Positions 48,159-64,000 of a DNA stretch of 64,000 bases are shown in pieces. This DNA is from Diphasiastrum complanatum (lineage: Eukaryota > Streptophyta > Lycopodiopsida > Lycopodiales > Lycopodiaceae). The DNA is taken from positions 23,377,367 to 23,441,366 of the forward strand of contig CM055098.1 of assembly GCA_029204225.1 (NCBI GenBank). Reading direction: 5' to 3'. Under the pieces are notes generated by a model. The model had not been told where the DNA came from, did not search any database, and saw only the letters and a list, made by a program, of their open reading frames with translations. Position 1 is the stretch's first letter. Every line of letters starts with the position of its first letter. A program made the translations under genes and the position numbers.

Positions 48159-51100
48159 TGTAAATATCATAATGACTTGTACCTATTATGATTACACATG
48201 TGTGTAGCCTGTTCCCATGTGTGAAATAAATGTACTTTTCATATAGTACAATCATATAGCTTGTACATATAGTTTAAATCAAGTTTTAGTGGCTAAAAAG
48301 GCCTAAAATCAAGTTTTTTAGTCATATGCCACATGGCATCAATCTAGAGATTGCATGAAGCCACATCATGAATAAGGTGTCAAATCCCATGTGTAGAGGT
48401 CTGCTCACATGTGTGAAATAGTCTGAGGAACTCAAATTTGCACTTCTAGAAGAGTTTTCACTAGTTCTCTGTATAGTAGAAAAATGGACCAAAAGTGCTC
48501 AAAAGAGAAGGTTTTGTCCAAGTGTCAGTTTTGCATGATGAATCATCATATGACAAAGCACCCTCACACATGTGGGATCAGAGGGATGATCGGTACCACG
48601 AGCTCCCATTTTTTGTATCTATAGAGCCATATTTGGCCATAATCATCAAGCAACACCAATTTTGGTTTTGGAGGCAATTTTTTGTCAATCTCTCCATTTG
48701 TCTTCATTTGTTTTGGATGTTTTGAGTTTCTATTATATTGTACTTTGATTTCAGGCTGGATTCCGTACTCTGACATTTTTTCACACGTTGAAACCAGCAA
48801 GTACAATTCCCTTTCATTTATGATTGTTCTTGTTAGATTTTCTCATCTAAATTTGATCTAGATTGATCTAAATCTTGTGTAGATTGGTAGATCAATTGTC
48901 TCTAACATCCAGTCATTCTTGTGGATCATTTTAGGATCCATTCTTGGTCCAATTTTTTAGATTTCTACATGGTATCAGAGCCAAGTACAAGAGGATTTAT
49001 GAAGATTTGATGGAGTTGATCCAAAACTAAGCCCAAATTAGCAAGTTTTTGGAAACTAGCTAATTTTGATGTGGCGAGTTGGATTGGATAGGTATACTCA
49101 AAATTTATGCATCAAACTTGGTTGTGGGCTGTAGGGGTACTCTTCACACACCTGAGGATGTAAAATACCAGTTTTTGAGCCTTATGTTACAATTTGATAC
49201 TCATACAACCAAATTAGCAAGTTTGTGGAAAATAGCTAATCTGAGGTAAAGAGTTTGAATGGATTGATAGATTCAATATTTTTGTACCAAACTGGTTGTA
49301 GGTTGTAGGTGTACTTTACACATGTGTGGGGCCGTACATATCCATTTTTGGTTGATAAAATTCAAATTGACGCATAATTTGACTGATACACCCAAATTCA
49401 GTGATTCTTAATGCAAATTCAAGCATCTTCTATAGAGATTCTATTGCTATGATTTGTTCTTGGATTAGATCATCCAAATAATTAAATTGAAGCTTGATTC
49501 AAGTGCATTAAATGCGATTCTCTGATTTTTTGAGTGTATGTTGAAGTTGAGAGAGAAATTGCCAAAAATTATAGATTAAGGTTCTAGAAAAGAGATTGAG
49601 ATCCAAGTCACATTGTTCAACCCTATTCAATATATTTGAGTGTTTGTGAGGCTTGAAAAGAGTCATTGAGATGTGTATGGCAAATGTGTAGAGAGAGATC
49701 CAATTTTCTAAGAGTTCCTTCCTTTGTAGAGGGCAAGATCTAGAAGCTCATTTTGTGTTGGTATTGGTGGAGAGTTTGTCTTCTCCTAGGTGATTAAATC
49801 TTTCTAAGTGGAATTAGCTCTTTGGAGCACAATATCTTAGTGAGAAGAATCACAACTTCTGATTTTGAATTTCATTCCAACTCTTAAGAGGTAGAGTCAT
49901 TGTTGGAATTTAATAGGGGTGAATGAATTCAATTTATTGAGCAAAACTTGACATAGTATGTATGAAACTCAAATTAGTTCTATTAAACTTTCTTTGTGAG
50001 AGTGTGAGGGTCAAGTTGTGATCCCATTGGATGTATAGAACAAGGAGGAGTCCATATTTGAGTGATCATGCATGGTTGGGATCTTTGTGAATCTCTAGAT
50101 GTCTAATTTTTAAGCTTGATGAAAACTTCTTGACATAGGTTGTTATCAAACTATTTCAAATCCATTCCAAATCTCAAGAGTGAGATTATTTTGAAAGAGG
50201 GATTCCAAAAGGGGTGATTGGATCTTGATTTTATATGTCAAGTTTGAGTGTTTTAGTGTAGATCCTATGTTTTGTGAAAATTGGTGGTATAGTCTGTTGT
50301 CAAATCAAATCAAATTCATTCTAAATCTCAAGAGTGAGATTATTTAAGTCAAGAGTGAGTCCAAAACAAGTGATTAAGTTTGATTTTAATGTGTTTGAAA
50401 CAAAATCCATCTTTTGTACAAGAATCTCAAGTGTTGAGAGAATTAATTAAGTGAAAAGGAAAATCTAGGTGTCAAATCTTTTCATATCCATTTCAACTCT
50501 CAAAAGAAAGAGTCATTGGTATTTGTTGAGTCCAATAGGAGTTTGGATCTGATTTCTTTTGTGATTTGATTCAAATATTGTGTGCTTTTATCTTAGTGAT
50601 CAAAGCAAAGTTTCCAAGTGACTAATCATTAGTGTGAAGATTGATTCTTAGGTTTGTGAGCTAGATCTTTGTAGGTCCTTCTAGATTATTGAATATGTTC
50701 AAATCTAGTCTCTTGAGAGTCACAAATCACATTTGTAGAATCATATCACAGGTCTTTATCCACATGGCATCAATAGGTGGCATCCTATTGAAGGCAAGTA
50801 AGGATCTTAAGTGCAACCTTTGTGGCAAGGGAGGATATTTTTCCTCAAGATACTACAAAAAGAAGACCAATCCTTCCAAGGAGGACCAAAGCAAGGGGGC
50901 CGAGGTGAAGAATGGAGCTTCAAATTCGAAATGCAAATACAAGAAGGACAAATACAAGAAAGTTGTTTCCTTTGTGGAAAGGTGAATGAGGCTTGGAGTC
51001 TCACAAGGCTTGCAAGATTTGTCTTCAAGAGTCCATCACAACACAAGTCAAACATTTTGAAAAAAATTATTTGGAAGTGCATTGTTTGGTTCAAGATGCA

Positions 51101-51432
51101 AAGATAGATGTCACTTTCATGAAAGTAACTTGGATTTATTTCATGTCCTTGAAACGTATTTTGCTTGGAACTTTAGATAAGTTCAAACTTATTGTTTTGA
51201 TCCAAGAGAAATCAATCAAGAATAAGGAGGAGCAATCACAAGATGAAAATAGTTTTATGTATGCTCTCATGTCAACTTATGAAGAACTATTCTGCTTTGA
51301 AGAGATTTTTGTATCTCAAAGGTGGATTAAGGCAATACTAGTTGAGTGTGATGCCTTAAAGTATAGCAAAGCATGTTTTCCTTGTAAATTTACATTGGAG
51401 ATGAAGTCCAAAAAATGGAAATGTCTTCATAA

Positions 51433-54400
51433 TGTCAAAATATTGAAAAATCTATCTAATGTTGTGAGTATGGGTCCTAAAAATGCCAAAGATGAATTGA
51501 TCTCTTTTGGCTTAGTAAAGACCCATCTTAGAATAAAATACTCAAGGTAGGTAGAAGTAGAAACTCGAGCTACCATAAGAATTGCCATTTGTACTTTACA
51601 TACCACATTTAATGCATAAAAAGACTATGTGGCACAATTAGACATAGTGAGGTGGCTTGGATAAGTCTAGATAGCTTGAGAGGTGGATCCACAACTCCAA
51701 TTCAACTTCAAGTAGGAGAAGAGTCCATGGAACTATATATATGTGATGTACTCTCATTGAGAAGATGATGAAATTTGTGTGTAATGCAAATTTGGAGACA
51801 AGCTCTTTGTGCCCTCTCTCTCTCCACGAGTTTTGTACTTTGTATTTTCTCTCTCTAGCCAAGTAGAGGCATTTATGATGCTTTGCCTCATGTTTTGTTG
51901 AGAGATCTTGCTTGTAACACAATAATATTGCTTGTATGATCAGCTTTCCTATTGACAACCAATGCTAGTCTGATCTTTATGGTGTTATTGTGGTTAGGAG
52001 ATAAAAAATACGTGTAGGGTCCGACACGTGTGAATTTAGCATGGTATCAGAGCCTACCTAAGTTTTACAAGCAAATCTAATCAAAAAGTTTGCAGATCTG
52101 ATCAGATTTCAAACTAGAAATTGTCTAGATTCTACCTTCTAGCTAATTTGCAGGTTTCTTGTGATTCTGAGCTACAAACCATATTGAATGGGCCAGATCA
52201 GGTACCGTACGGAATTTCAGGTGCTGGCATGTGTGAAATCCGCCGATTTTTAGATTGGTGGTTCTCTCTCACCTCCAATCCATTTTTCAAGCAAATTAGC
52301 CCACTAGAAACCTAGAAATGTGTAGAATCTGATGCAATTTGAATTATGATAGTTGGATAAGCCAATTAGAAGTTATAAGCTTTGGAAGAGTCGTAGGTAG
52401 GGTGCCTAGACTTGTGGCAAATCGTGTGTACATGTCATTTATTGCTTGAATGATCACAAAAAATCATCCAGAAGCTACACAATCTCATCTATATGTGATT
52501 TAGACAAAACTTATAGGTTCTAGGCAAATTGTTTCATACAAATAGATTGTATTTGAGTCAATTTGACATTTTTGGAATATTTCACACGTGTGAAATTCAG
52601 AGAACCATAACTTTTGCCATACTTCATCTTTTTTGATGATTCAAATCTTGTTTTAGAGAGATTGTCAAGCTAGTGAGATCTATCTCACAGTTTTTTTTTG
52701 CTAAGTCTTACATAGGATTTGGTTCTGTACCCTTGATTGGTTCCTATAGTGAGAAGAAAATCAATTCTTTCATCCATCTTTTTTTATTCCCATCATTCTT
52801 TATGACTTCAATGGGTATCTTTCTATTAGAAGCAAGTGAAAGATTGTCAACCTCCAATTACTCAATTTGGAAGGTTAGAATGGAATTTGTCTTAATACTA
52901 CAAGATGTGATGAATATTGTACTTGGCATTGAAGAAGAACCACAAATTTCTCAAGAAATTCCAAAGTACAAAAAGAGAGCCATGATGGCTCTGCATTATA
53001 CTAAGATGAATGTGTCAAATGACATCTTAAGATATATTGGTGCTTGTACTAATGCCAAAGATGCTTGGGATACTCTCAAGTCTATCTATGAGGCAAAAAA
53101 TACTTCTAGACTTCTAACAGTAAGAAACCAAAATTTTCAAAGTGTACAGAGAAGTGATGAATGTGCTTCAGCTTATGTAATGAGAGTTAAAGACCTCTAT
53201 AGAGAATTGTCATGCATAGGAGACTCCATCAACCAAAATGAACTTGTTCAAGTCATACTTAATGGGTTAAAGGAGGAATATATGACAACCTTGTTCAAAG
53301 TTATGCCATTAACGAGGAGCTACCAAGTTTGGAAGCACTCCAAAGTGTGCTCATTTCTAACGAATCAAGACAAGAGTATAAACTCTTGAAAATGGAGAGA
53401 CTGTCTCTCAGCATTGATGGTAAAGCTCTCTTTACCAAAGACAAGCACAAGACAAGAAGTAAGAATCAACACCAATTCTCTTCAAGCAAGAACAATCTTA
53501 TTTCCAAGGAGAAAGGAGATGAGGATGAGTCCTCTCAAGCTTACACATCCAAGAAGAAGAAGAAAAACATCAAGTGTTTCTTTTGTGACAAGAAGGGGCA
53601 TTATGCCACCAATTGCTTCAAGAAGAAGAGTCAATTCAAGCAAGCCAACATTTCTAATGAAGAGAAGGAAGATGCTCATGCAAGTGATGAAGAGGGATCT
53701 CTTATGGTCTCAAGTTTTTCTTCATCACCTTTCAAGAAGGATGGTTCGTGGTATATTGACAGTGGAGCTTCCTCACATATGTGTAGCTCCAAGTATTCTT
53801 TTTCATCCATGTTACCTTATGAAGGAGCCAAGAAGTCCATCTACACAGCAAATGATCACGAGTGTGCTATTGAAGGCATAGGGACCATTCCCTTAAAGCT
53901 TTCTTCATCAAAACTTCTTTCTCTGTCTAATGTACTTTTTGTTCCCAAGCTAACAAAAAATCTTATTAGTGTTGGGCAATTGTTTGATAGTGGACTAGAT
54001 GTAAATTTCAATGTTGATACATGTACAATCAAGAAGCATGATGAAATCCTTGCATTTGGGTCTAGATATGGTGGAATCTACAAGTTTGATCCCAAAGAGT
54101 ATGCTAACTCTTGCGATAGTGCTTTTGCTACTCATATGTCTTTGGAGGAACTATGGCATAGAAGGTTGGGACATCCTAACTATAATTCTATGGTGTCCAT
54201 GGTCAAAAAAGACAAAGCTTCTGGCCTGCCTAATCTTGTCTCCAAGAATTTCAAGCCATGTGAGGCTTGTGCCATATCTAAGTCTCATAAGAAGCCTTTT
54301 TCAAAGTCACTACATATCCATTGGAGCTCATACACTCGGATGTGCACTTCTCATCTTTAAAGAGCAAGGGTGGTGCTACTTGCTTTGTAACTTTCATTGA

Positions 54401-55553
54401 TGATTTCACTAGATTTACTTGGGTATATCTTCTAGCTTCAAAATCTATGGTGTTTGACTATTTCCTAAAGTTCAAAGCTCTAGTTGAAAAGCAATTTTCT
54501 TACAAAATCAAGATTCTTAGAAGTGATGGAGGTGGTGAGTAGACTTCCAATAAATTTCATGATTATTGTGATCTTGAAGGCATTAAAAGGGAGTTTTCTT
54601 GTGCATATACACCATCTTAAAATGGGTGGCTGAAAGAAAGAATAGAACACTATGTGAATGTGCCAAAACCATCAAAATTGAGGCACCTTGGCCAAAAGAC
54701 TTTTGGGGTGAGGCTATCAATTGTTCAAACAATCTTTGCAATAGACTCCCTCATGTTGCACTTGGAGGAAAGTCACTATATGAAGCACTCTATTTGAAGA
54801 AACCTAAGGTTGAACAACTTAGAGTATTTGGATGCATATGCTTTGTCCATATTCCCTTGGAAACGAGAAAGAAAGATGATCCTTGTGCAAGAAAAGGAGT
54901 AATGGTTGTATATTCATCCAACAAGAAAGCCTATCGAATCTACATGCTCTCTACCACTAAAGCAATTGATAGTAGAGACGTAGTTTTTCATGCAAGAAGC
55001 AAGCATATAGAAGTGGCACACCATTTTGAAAGGGAAAAGCTCATTGGAGGTGACATCAACTTAGAACATGTCGACACATCTTTGTGTATTGTTGATCTTC
55101 TCACAAAGCCACTTTGCAAAAGTGCCTTTTCAAAGCATAGGTCTAATCTTGGTCTTATCTCAAGATCAATGCTTGATCCACATTAGATACATTTTTAGGA
55201 GGAGTGTCAAAATATTGAAAAATCTATCTAATGTTGTCAGTATGGGTCCTAAAAATGCCAAAGATGAATTGAGCACTTTTGGCTTAGTAAAGACCCATCT
55301 TAGAATAAAATATTTAAGGTAGGTAGAAGTAGAAACTCGAGCTACCATAGGAATTGCCATTTGTACTTTACATGCCACATTTAATGCATGAAAAGACTAT
55401 GTGGCACAATTAGACATAGTGAGGTGGCTTGGATAAGTCTAGATAGCTTGAGAGGTGGATCCACAACTCCAATTCAACTTCAAGTAGGAGAAGAGTCCAT
55501 GGATCTATATATATGTGATGTACTCTCATTGAGAAGATGATGAAATTTGTGTA
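51433..55553 (+). mobile_element. Copia element B, unit 3
   Basis: Same as 9972-14092, uninterrupted: 5' LTR 51433-52041, primer site 52042-52054, gag-pol remnant 52802-55186, 3' LTR 55205-55553. Private replacements include Pro to Ser and Arg to Met in gag and Ser to Tyr near the knuckle. The frameshift, stops and reverse-transcriptase deletion are the same as in unit 1. Confidence 0.85.
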
Positions 55554-55970
55554 TGAAGATAGCTTACTCTTTCTCTCTCTCCTTTTTTCCCTCGTAAAAA
55601 GTATAAAAACATGCAATCCCAATAACAACTAGATCCAATAATTAACAAAACTCAATAAAAGCATGAGAGATGGAGAAAAAGTGATAGAGAGCAAGAACAT
55701 TCATAAATCCATTTCACAAGAGAACCAATCTGTTTTATTGAAATGAAGATATGTACATGTGTAGGAAACTCAAGTTGGTCTCATTTTATAGTAGAGAGGA
55801 CGACTCTAGCCTCTGAATCCTATTAGTCCATTTCTGCCTCCCTAATGATTCAAATTTAAAAAAGAGTGGGAACTATCCAAATTGGAGGGAAACCCAACTC
55901 TATTCACTAACTTGACATTTAGGGCCTACGACATTAAAAGTCCCGCAAAAAGGTCTGAAGTCCTTTCTAT
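55554..55970. other. Last piece of unit 3 before the array break
   Basis: Matches unit 1 bases 14093-14509 with a few changes, then stops within CTTTCTAT. No gene seen. Confidence 0.75.
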
Positions 55971-56082
55971 TGACTTTCTAATAAACCAAATCTCTATGTG
56001 ATCATCGGGTTGGACTTACACATGCAGGGTGCCTAATCCCTCTCACTTATTTTGAGTTGCTAGTTATGAGGCTAGAAGAGAA
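55971..56082. other. Short unassigned stretch after array break
   Basis: No match to the array unit and no gene seen. It leads into copia leader-like sequence and may belong to the same fragment. Confidence 0.4.
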
Positions 56083-56295
56083 TTGAGAGTTTCCATATCT
56101 TTGTGATTTCTTTTTGAATTTGTTGTCATTCAAAAGAGTGCTTTGAGCATTGGAACAGGATGAAAGGAGAAGATCAGGTCACTTCAACATGGCTACAAGT
56201 GGAGGCTTTATGTTGGAGAGCAATGATAGACTTATCTCAATCAACTATTCTACTTGGAAGGTGAGGATGGAGTCCTTATTGGAGATGATTGAGTT
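56083..56295 (+). pseudogene. Copia gag-start fragment related to element C
   Basis: Matches the end of the element C leader and the first ~37 codons of its gag (ATG 56189; MATSGGFMLESNDRL, then YSTWKVRMESLLEM) with scattered changes, then breaks off at GAGTTG. No LTR or pol follows. A second, older member of the element C family was therefore here and has been cut. Confidence 0.8.
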
Positions 56296-57654
56296 GCCCT
56301 GGGTAAGTGACTCCAACATTTGTCTGCCTCATGGTGCTTAAGGGGATGTCTTAAACCAAGGTTCATCATGGAGTAGGTTTTTCCAGCACCAACGTGAATT
56401 CAAATTTGTTGAATCCTTTTGTTGAATTCCCTGAGTCCTTTGATGGTTCCATTTGACGAAGCACTTTGATGTGGCTTTTCTCCATGAAAAACAATAAGGT
56501 TGAAGATAAAAATATTTTAGCACCAAAAATATATCTGCAAGTGTATTTCAAGGTGCAGTGTAAACCCTAAACTGAACTCTTGTGTGCTTTGGATTCTTGG
56601 AGTTCTTGGAGTGCTTTCTCTTGCGATTGATCCAAGTGCTGCCTTTGATCTTGTTCAAGGTTTGGTTTGAGGTAAGAAACTCTTCTTGTTATCTCCTTGC
56701 TATGTTTGAGATCCAAGCTACATTTTTAATCAATCTTTGAGGGCAAACTACTTTGCTTGGCTGCAGCTTGCACTTTGTTCCTTGACTAGCTTGCACTTTG
56801 TTCCTTTATGTCACTATGCTAGAAGAATCATTTAGAAACTGTTCTTTCCTCACACCAAACTTATTCTCAATCTCTAAAAAACACAATTTACAAGCAAACA
56901 CTCTCTCTTGTTCCAACAAGTGTTGTTGTATTTTGATCTCTTCATGTACCTTCTGAAGAGCAACTTCTTGTTGAGACAACCATTCTTTGAGACATATATT
57001 TTCAACCTGATTCATTGTTTTTGGCAATGAAAAGAAAGCTTTTGTCACCTTCAAGCTGATGCATGCACCCAACAAGATGTTTTTGCACTATATGCTTGTC
57101 TCTCAACAAGACAGACATCTTTGTAAGTCGTAAACTCGAACATGAAAGCTTCAAGTGCAAGTGAGATGTCTTTGTGCAATGCAGGTTTTCTCTCATTCAT
57201 GATACTGCGCCATTCTACTTATTTCATCCCTACGCTCTAATATCAGACTCATTATGTCCACCACGGTCATTTCAAACTCCATGATCATGAGCTCAATTTC
57301 TTCTTCCTTCTTTTCAAACTTCGATTTATTGTGGACTTTTATTGGCATTGCATCGTATTTTTATTAAATGATACTGCACCTTCTCCATGAAGTCGAGTCG
57401 GACAGTGTTCAAATCCAAATTGTGGGATAAAAAACACCTATGTGCTTTGGAGGTCACTTTGATGTTGTCCAAGCGGTGAATCGGAATTCTCAAGAGCCTC
57501 CCATCATTGTAGCATGGAAATACAATCTTGTTATTAGTAGTTGATCTTTGACACTGTCTGATGCCATTGGTTTATTCGGATCAAATGCCAACGTGGGAAG
57601 GCAATCATCCCATTGAGTAGCAATGGACACCAACAGCTAGGGTCCAGAGGGAGA
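56296..57654. other. Unassigned stretch, possible coiled-coil remnant on minus strand
   Basis: No clear gene. The minus strand between about 56806 and 57330 reads, in shifting frames, as Glu/Lys/Gln/Leu-rich sequence with heptad-like spacing (for example LSQQEVALQKVHEEIKIQQH), which could be a decayed coiled-coil coding region. There is no start, domain or splice evidence to support a gene. Confidence 0.3.
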
Positions 57655-58790
57655 ATCTTTGAAGCAAGCAATGTCGGAGGAGATGGAATTGATGAGGTTG
57701 AATCAAGCATGGACACTTGAGCCACTTCCCGAAGGAAAGAAGATTGTCGACTGCAAATGGGTATACAAAAGCAAGCTAAGGCTAGATGGAAGTGTCAGAC
57801 GTTACAAAGCCAAACTTGTTGCCAAGGGCTACACACAGAGGTATGGTGTTGATTATTTTGACACATACTCACCAATGGTCAAAATGGCGAGCATTCGACT
57901 ACTTTTCGCCTATGCAACCAAATACAATTTGAAAGTGCATCAGATCGACGTCAAAATAGCCTTTCTCCATGGAGATCTAGATGAAGAGATCTTCATGAAA
58001 TAGCCTGAAGGATATGAAGACCCGAACAATCGGGAATACGCCTGCCGGCTACACTGATGTATCTATGGTCTCAAGCAGGCATCGCAAGCTTGGTATAAGA
58101 AGCTCGATAATCTTCTGAAGTCCCTAGGATTTACTCCTACAGCACCTGACTGTAATATATACATTAAAAGTGTAGAAAATAATTTTGTGATTCTAAAAAA
58201 TTTTGTAGACGACTCTCTAATGATAGAAAATTGCTTGACGTTAATCAACGATACAGGGGGTCTAATATCTGCAAGCTATGAGACCACAGATTTAGGAGAA
58301 GCGACGAAAATTTTGGGGCTGCAAATCAAAAGAGACCGACAAAGAAGGCTCATGCACCTAAATCAATCGGAGTATGCAGAAAAATTATTGAAGCAGTACC
58401 GAATCTTCAACTACAAAGAAAAGGCCACACCAATAATAGCTGGAGCCAAATTGTCAAAGCAAGATTGTCCAAGGACAAAAGAAGAGAAACAGAAGATGGA
58501 AGGTATACCATACAAAACCTGATCGGTAGTCTGATGACATACCTTACAATATGTACTAGACCCGACTTGGTCTTCTCTGTCTATGCATTAAGCCAAATCT
58601 CTTCTAACCCTGGCATGGCACATTGGGTAATGTCAAAATGCATATTGAAATATCCAATTTCCTAGAGAGAAAGTTTAGAATAAAGATGTTGTACTAAGTT
58701 ACTGTCACACAAACAGTATGTTGGTTGATATTTTGACAAAGCCATTGTCTAGACATAAACATTCTATCTTAGTATATATGATAAATCTCA
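57655..58790 (+). pseudogene. Decayed copia reverse transcriptase and RNase H end
   Basis: Begins with the conserved RT entry (EEMELMRLNQAWTLEPLPEG, CKWVYKSK) and continues through AKGYTQRYGVDYFDTYSPM, HQIDVKIAFLHGDLDEEI, a stop at 58001-58003, GLKQASQAWYKK, FVDD at 58202-58213 in place of the usual YVDD, LGLQIKRD, a frameshift near 58500 and TRPDLVFSV. After a gap, a VDILTKPL-like RNase H end appears near 58725. Sequence differs clearly from elements B and C, so this is another copia family. Gag, protease and integrase are absent. Not functional. Confidence 0.8.
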
Positions 58791-58820
58791 ATTGCAATTC
58801 AGATTCATAGCAGTAAGCTT

Positions 58821-58829
58821 AAGGAGGAG
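58821..58829 (+). other. Polypurine tract of the decayed copia
   Basis: AAGGAGGAG directly before TGTTGGAG, in the place expected after the RNase H end. Confidence 0.75.
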
Positions 58830-59208
58830 TGTTGGAGTTTAATCTTATTCCTACTCTCGCCCTCCTTCCTTCTCTAAATTTTACTCTCTCAAAAGAAGTC
58901 TGCATATTTGAACTGATTGTCACAACAATTTGCATATTTGAACTGTTTGTCACAACAGTCTTCATTTTTTCTCGCAATTTCTGACAGGCGAAAAATGCAA
59001 CACTACTTTTTTACTTGCAATATTTATGACAGGAGAAAAATTCGACATCGCTTTTTTACTCGCAATTTCTGACAGACAAAAAATATGACAAATGCGACAT
59101 TGTGTTTTTACATGGGATTCCACACAGGCGAAAAATGTGACAAATGCTACAACCTACAGATTTACAAGGGATCCCATGTACAGACCATTTTGTCTTCATG
59201 CTCCAACA
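58830..59208 (+). mobile_element. 3' LTR of the decayed copia
   Basis: Starts TGTTGGAG and can be closed at CTCCAACA (ends at 59208), an 8-base inverted match. No good TATA box lies inside; one (TATATAAG) lies near 59293, so the LTR may extend further right. Inside are two copies of a ~28-base block with TTTGCATATTTGAACTG and about four degenerate ~50-base blocks containing CGCAATTTCTGACAGGCGAA. Confidence 0.55.
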
Positions 59209-62457
<3,249 letters not shown>

Positions 62458-63454
62458 AAGAGAAAAAAACGAAACACAACATCTTTTCATTATGAGAAAG
62501 TCGTGCCTTTGCTTTAAGAAAACTTCATGAGGTAACTTTACTATATTTTTTTGTTCAAGCATTATCCTATGAGGCGATGTTTTTAGAAACATACTAAAAT
62601 ACAATGAATTTTAGTGGACTCTAGAGAATATGCCAAATAGTTCCCATTTGTATGAATAATTACCATGAGAATTTGTACTTGAAAAAGCATGCTTTTCAGA
62701 AAAAATTTACAAAAACAATAAAAAGATGGTTACTCTGTTTTAGGATTTTGACTCGTTTCAAAAGATTTTGCATTCTAAACATGTCAAGCAATGCTCAAGT
62801 CTATAACTCCACATTCGAACCCAGAATTGAATTTGCTTTTATAGCTTTAAATTGTAGTATAAAAAATATTGCAAATTAACTATAAATATTGCCTTCTTTT
62901 GATGATTATGATTGGGATCCTTGGGAACAAAAAAAAATCTTTCATAAAGTGACTTACAAGTCGTTGAATAAACAAAAATACTACCTTGGACATTGTGTTG
63001 GAAGAGAAAAATTCAAGGTTGATGACACTTTTTGTTGCAACAAGACTAATCATCGCAATGATTTAGTATTAAAATTTGTACATAAATCTAATGAGCAAAA
63101 TAAAAGATGAATATCCACAAAACAAAAAAGATGTCAAAGTCTAATAGCAATATATACAATAGCAACCACTTCACCATGCATTGATCCCAATGCAACCATC
63201 AAGATCATCATGACCTTGTGGTGTTGAGAACCTTCTACAACTTGAAATTCAATATGAGGCTTGCCCTCACATATTTTTATAATAATAAACTTACTGATTT
63301 ATGTCATACTTGATTATTATTTTGCAAACATATCATGACATTTTTTTACATACCTACCATGCATGAGGTGCCACATAGCACTCTAGTAGATATTGAGTCA
63401 TTCTCACTTGAGAGAGAAATGAAATGAGCAACTTCTTTAAATCGAGCTAGTAGC

Positions 63455-64000
63455 TCAAATACTTTTGTAGGTCTTGACTTCACAAGTGGCTCCGATATGC
63501 ACCTCGACCTCTGCAAGGTGATTTAGACTATTGTCAATAAACTCATAGTACTTTTTTCTTTCAACATACACATCAATTTGGTTTCCTTTGAAGCTCCAGC
63601 TCACATCACCCACCCGAAAGCAGCCATTGTGCTTTTCACCATTTGGAAGTTGGAGGTCTTTGTAAGCTTTTACAAAAACGATTGTGTCAAAGCTGATGTC
63701 ATTGGCAGCAATTGATGAAAAGATTTTAAGAATGTTGTTTTCGCTGCCTAGAGGACCCTCCACAAACTCAAAGCATTGGCATTTGTCGTCCATACAATTG
63801 ATGTATTTGTTGTTGATAAGGCGGCCTGAGCCCTCAAGTTCGACAGCTTTCCAATATTCATGCGACACTTTGGCAATTACTTGGCCGGTGGAGCAAGATT
63901 TGATGCCCACTTTAGATCCCTGTGGGTAATCAGACTCCATAGCAATCCAATAGTATGTAACCTTTGCCTTCTTGACGATTTGGCAGTTGCAATACATAAA
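63455..64000 (-). CDS. 3D-domain protein, diverged inverted copy, 5' end off window
   Basis: The leftward frame ends at 63455 and runs off the right edge inside the signal peptide. It encodes the same mature protein as the array copies with three amino-acid changes, all near the N terminus of the mature part (V to M, F to Y, E to K). I count five silent changes: CAA/CAG, ATT/ATC, TTC/TTT, CGA/CGG and TTA/CTA. All three family aspartates and all visible cysteines are kept. The reading frame is intact although the flanking non-coding DNA carries more substitutions and several small indels. This points to a functional gene under constraint. Confidence 0.75.
   Translation of the reverse strand, partial: FMYCNCQIVKKAKVTYYWIAMESDYPQGSKVGIKSCSTGQVIAKVSHEYWKAVELEGSGRLINNKYINCMDDKCQCFEFVEGPLGSENNILKIFSSIAANDISFDTIVFVKAYKDLQLPNGEKHNGCFRVGDVSWSFKGNQIDVYVERKKYYEFIDNSLNHLAEVEVHIGATCEVKTYKSI

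Overview
The window looks like repeat-rich nuclear DNA of a land plant. The evidence is AT-rich sequence, plant Ty1/copia elements with the usual primer-binding site TGGTATCAGAGC, plant L1-type LINE remnants, long CT/GA microsatellites and a TATA-box gene with no operon structure. The species is not given by the sequence; a fern or other seed-free plant is a guess only.

Layout. About 56 kb is a head-to-tail tandem array of one ~17.9-kb unit: unit 1 (1-17931), unit 2 (17932-41461) and unit 3 (41462 to about 55970, cut short). Reading by eye, the units differ by only a few dozen single-base changes and by microsatellite length. Each unit carries, in order: a secreted 3D-domain protein gene; a LINE endonuclease remnant with a (CT)n tract; a leftward copia leader, LTR and integrase remnant; a more GC-rich block of unknown origin with coiled-coil-like coding remnants; a rightward copia remnant with a long repeated leader; a second rightward copia (element B) whose reverse transcriptase is deleted; and about 3.4 kb of AT-rich DNA leading to the promoter of the next 3D gene. 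Unit 2 is 5.6 kb longer because an apparently intact copia (element C, 1316-residue gag-pol, 5-bp target duplication) sits inside element B.

Beyond about 55970 the array stops. A gag-start fragment related to element C, a decayed copia polymerase of another family with its 3' LTR, a (GA)n tract and an AT-rich stretch follow. From about 60.9 kb to the window end comes an older, inverted copy of the LINE plus 3D-gene segment, so the array is bounded on the right by a diverged copy in opposite orientation.

The only likely host gene is the 3D-domain gene: two complete identical copies, one 3' part at the left edge and one diverged inverted copy at the right edge. It is intronless in its coding part, has a signal peptide and keeps three aspartates typical of the family. 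Differences between array and inverted copies are mostly silent. Its closest look-alikes are bacterial and fungal secreted double-psi beta-barrel proteins, so ancient transfer is plausible but unproven. All other coding sequence is retrotransposon-derived or unrecognised.
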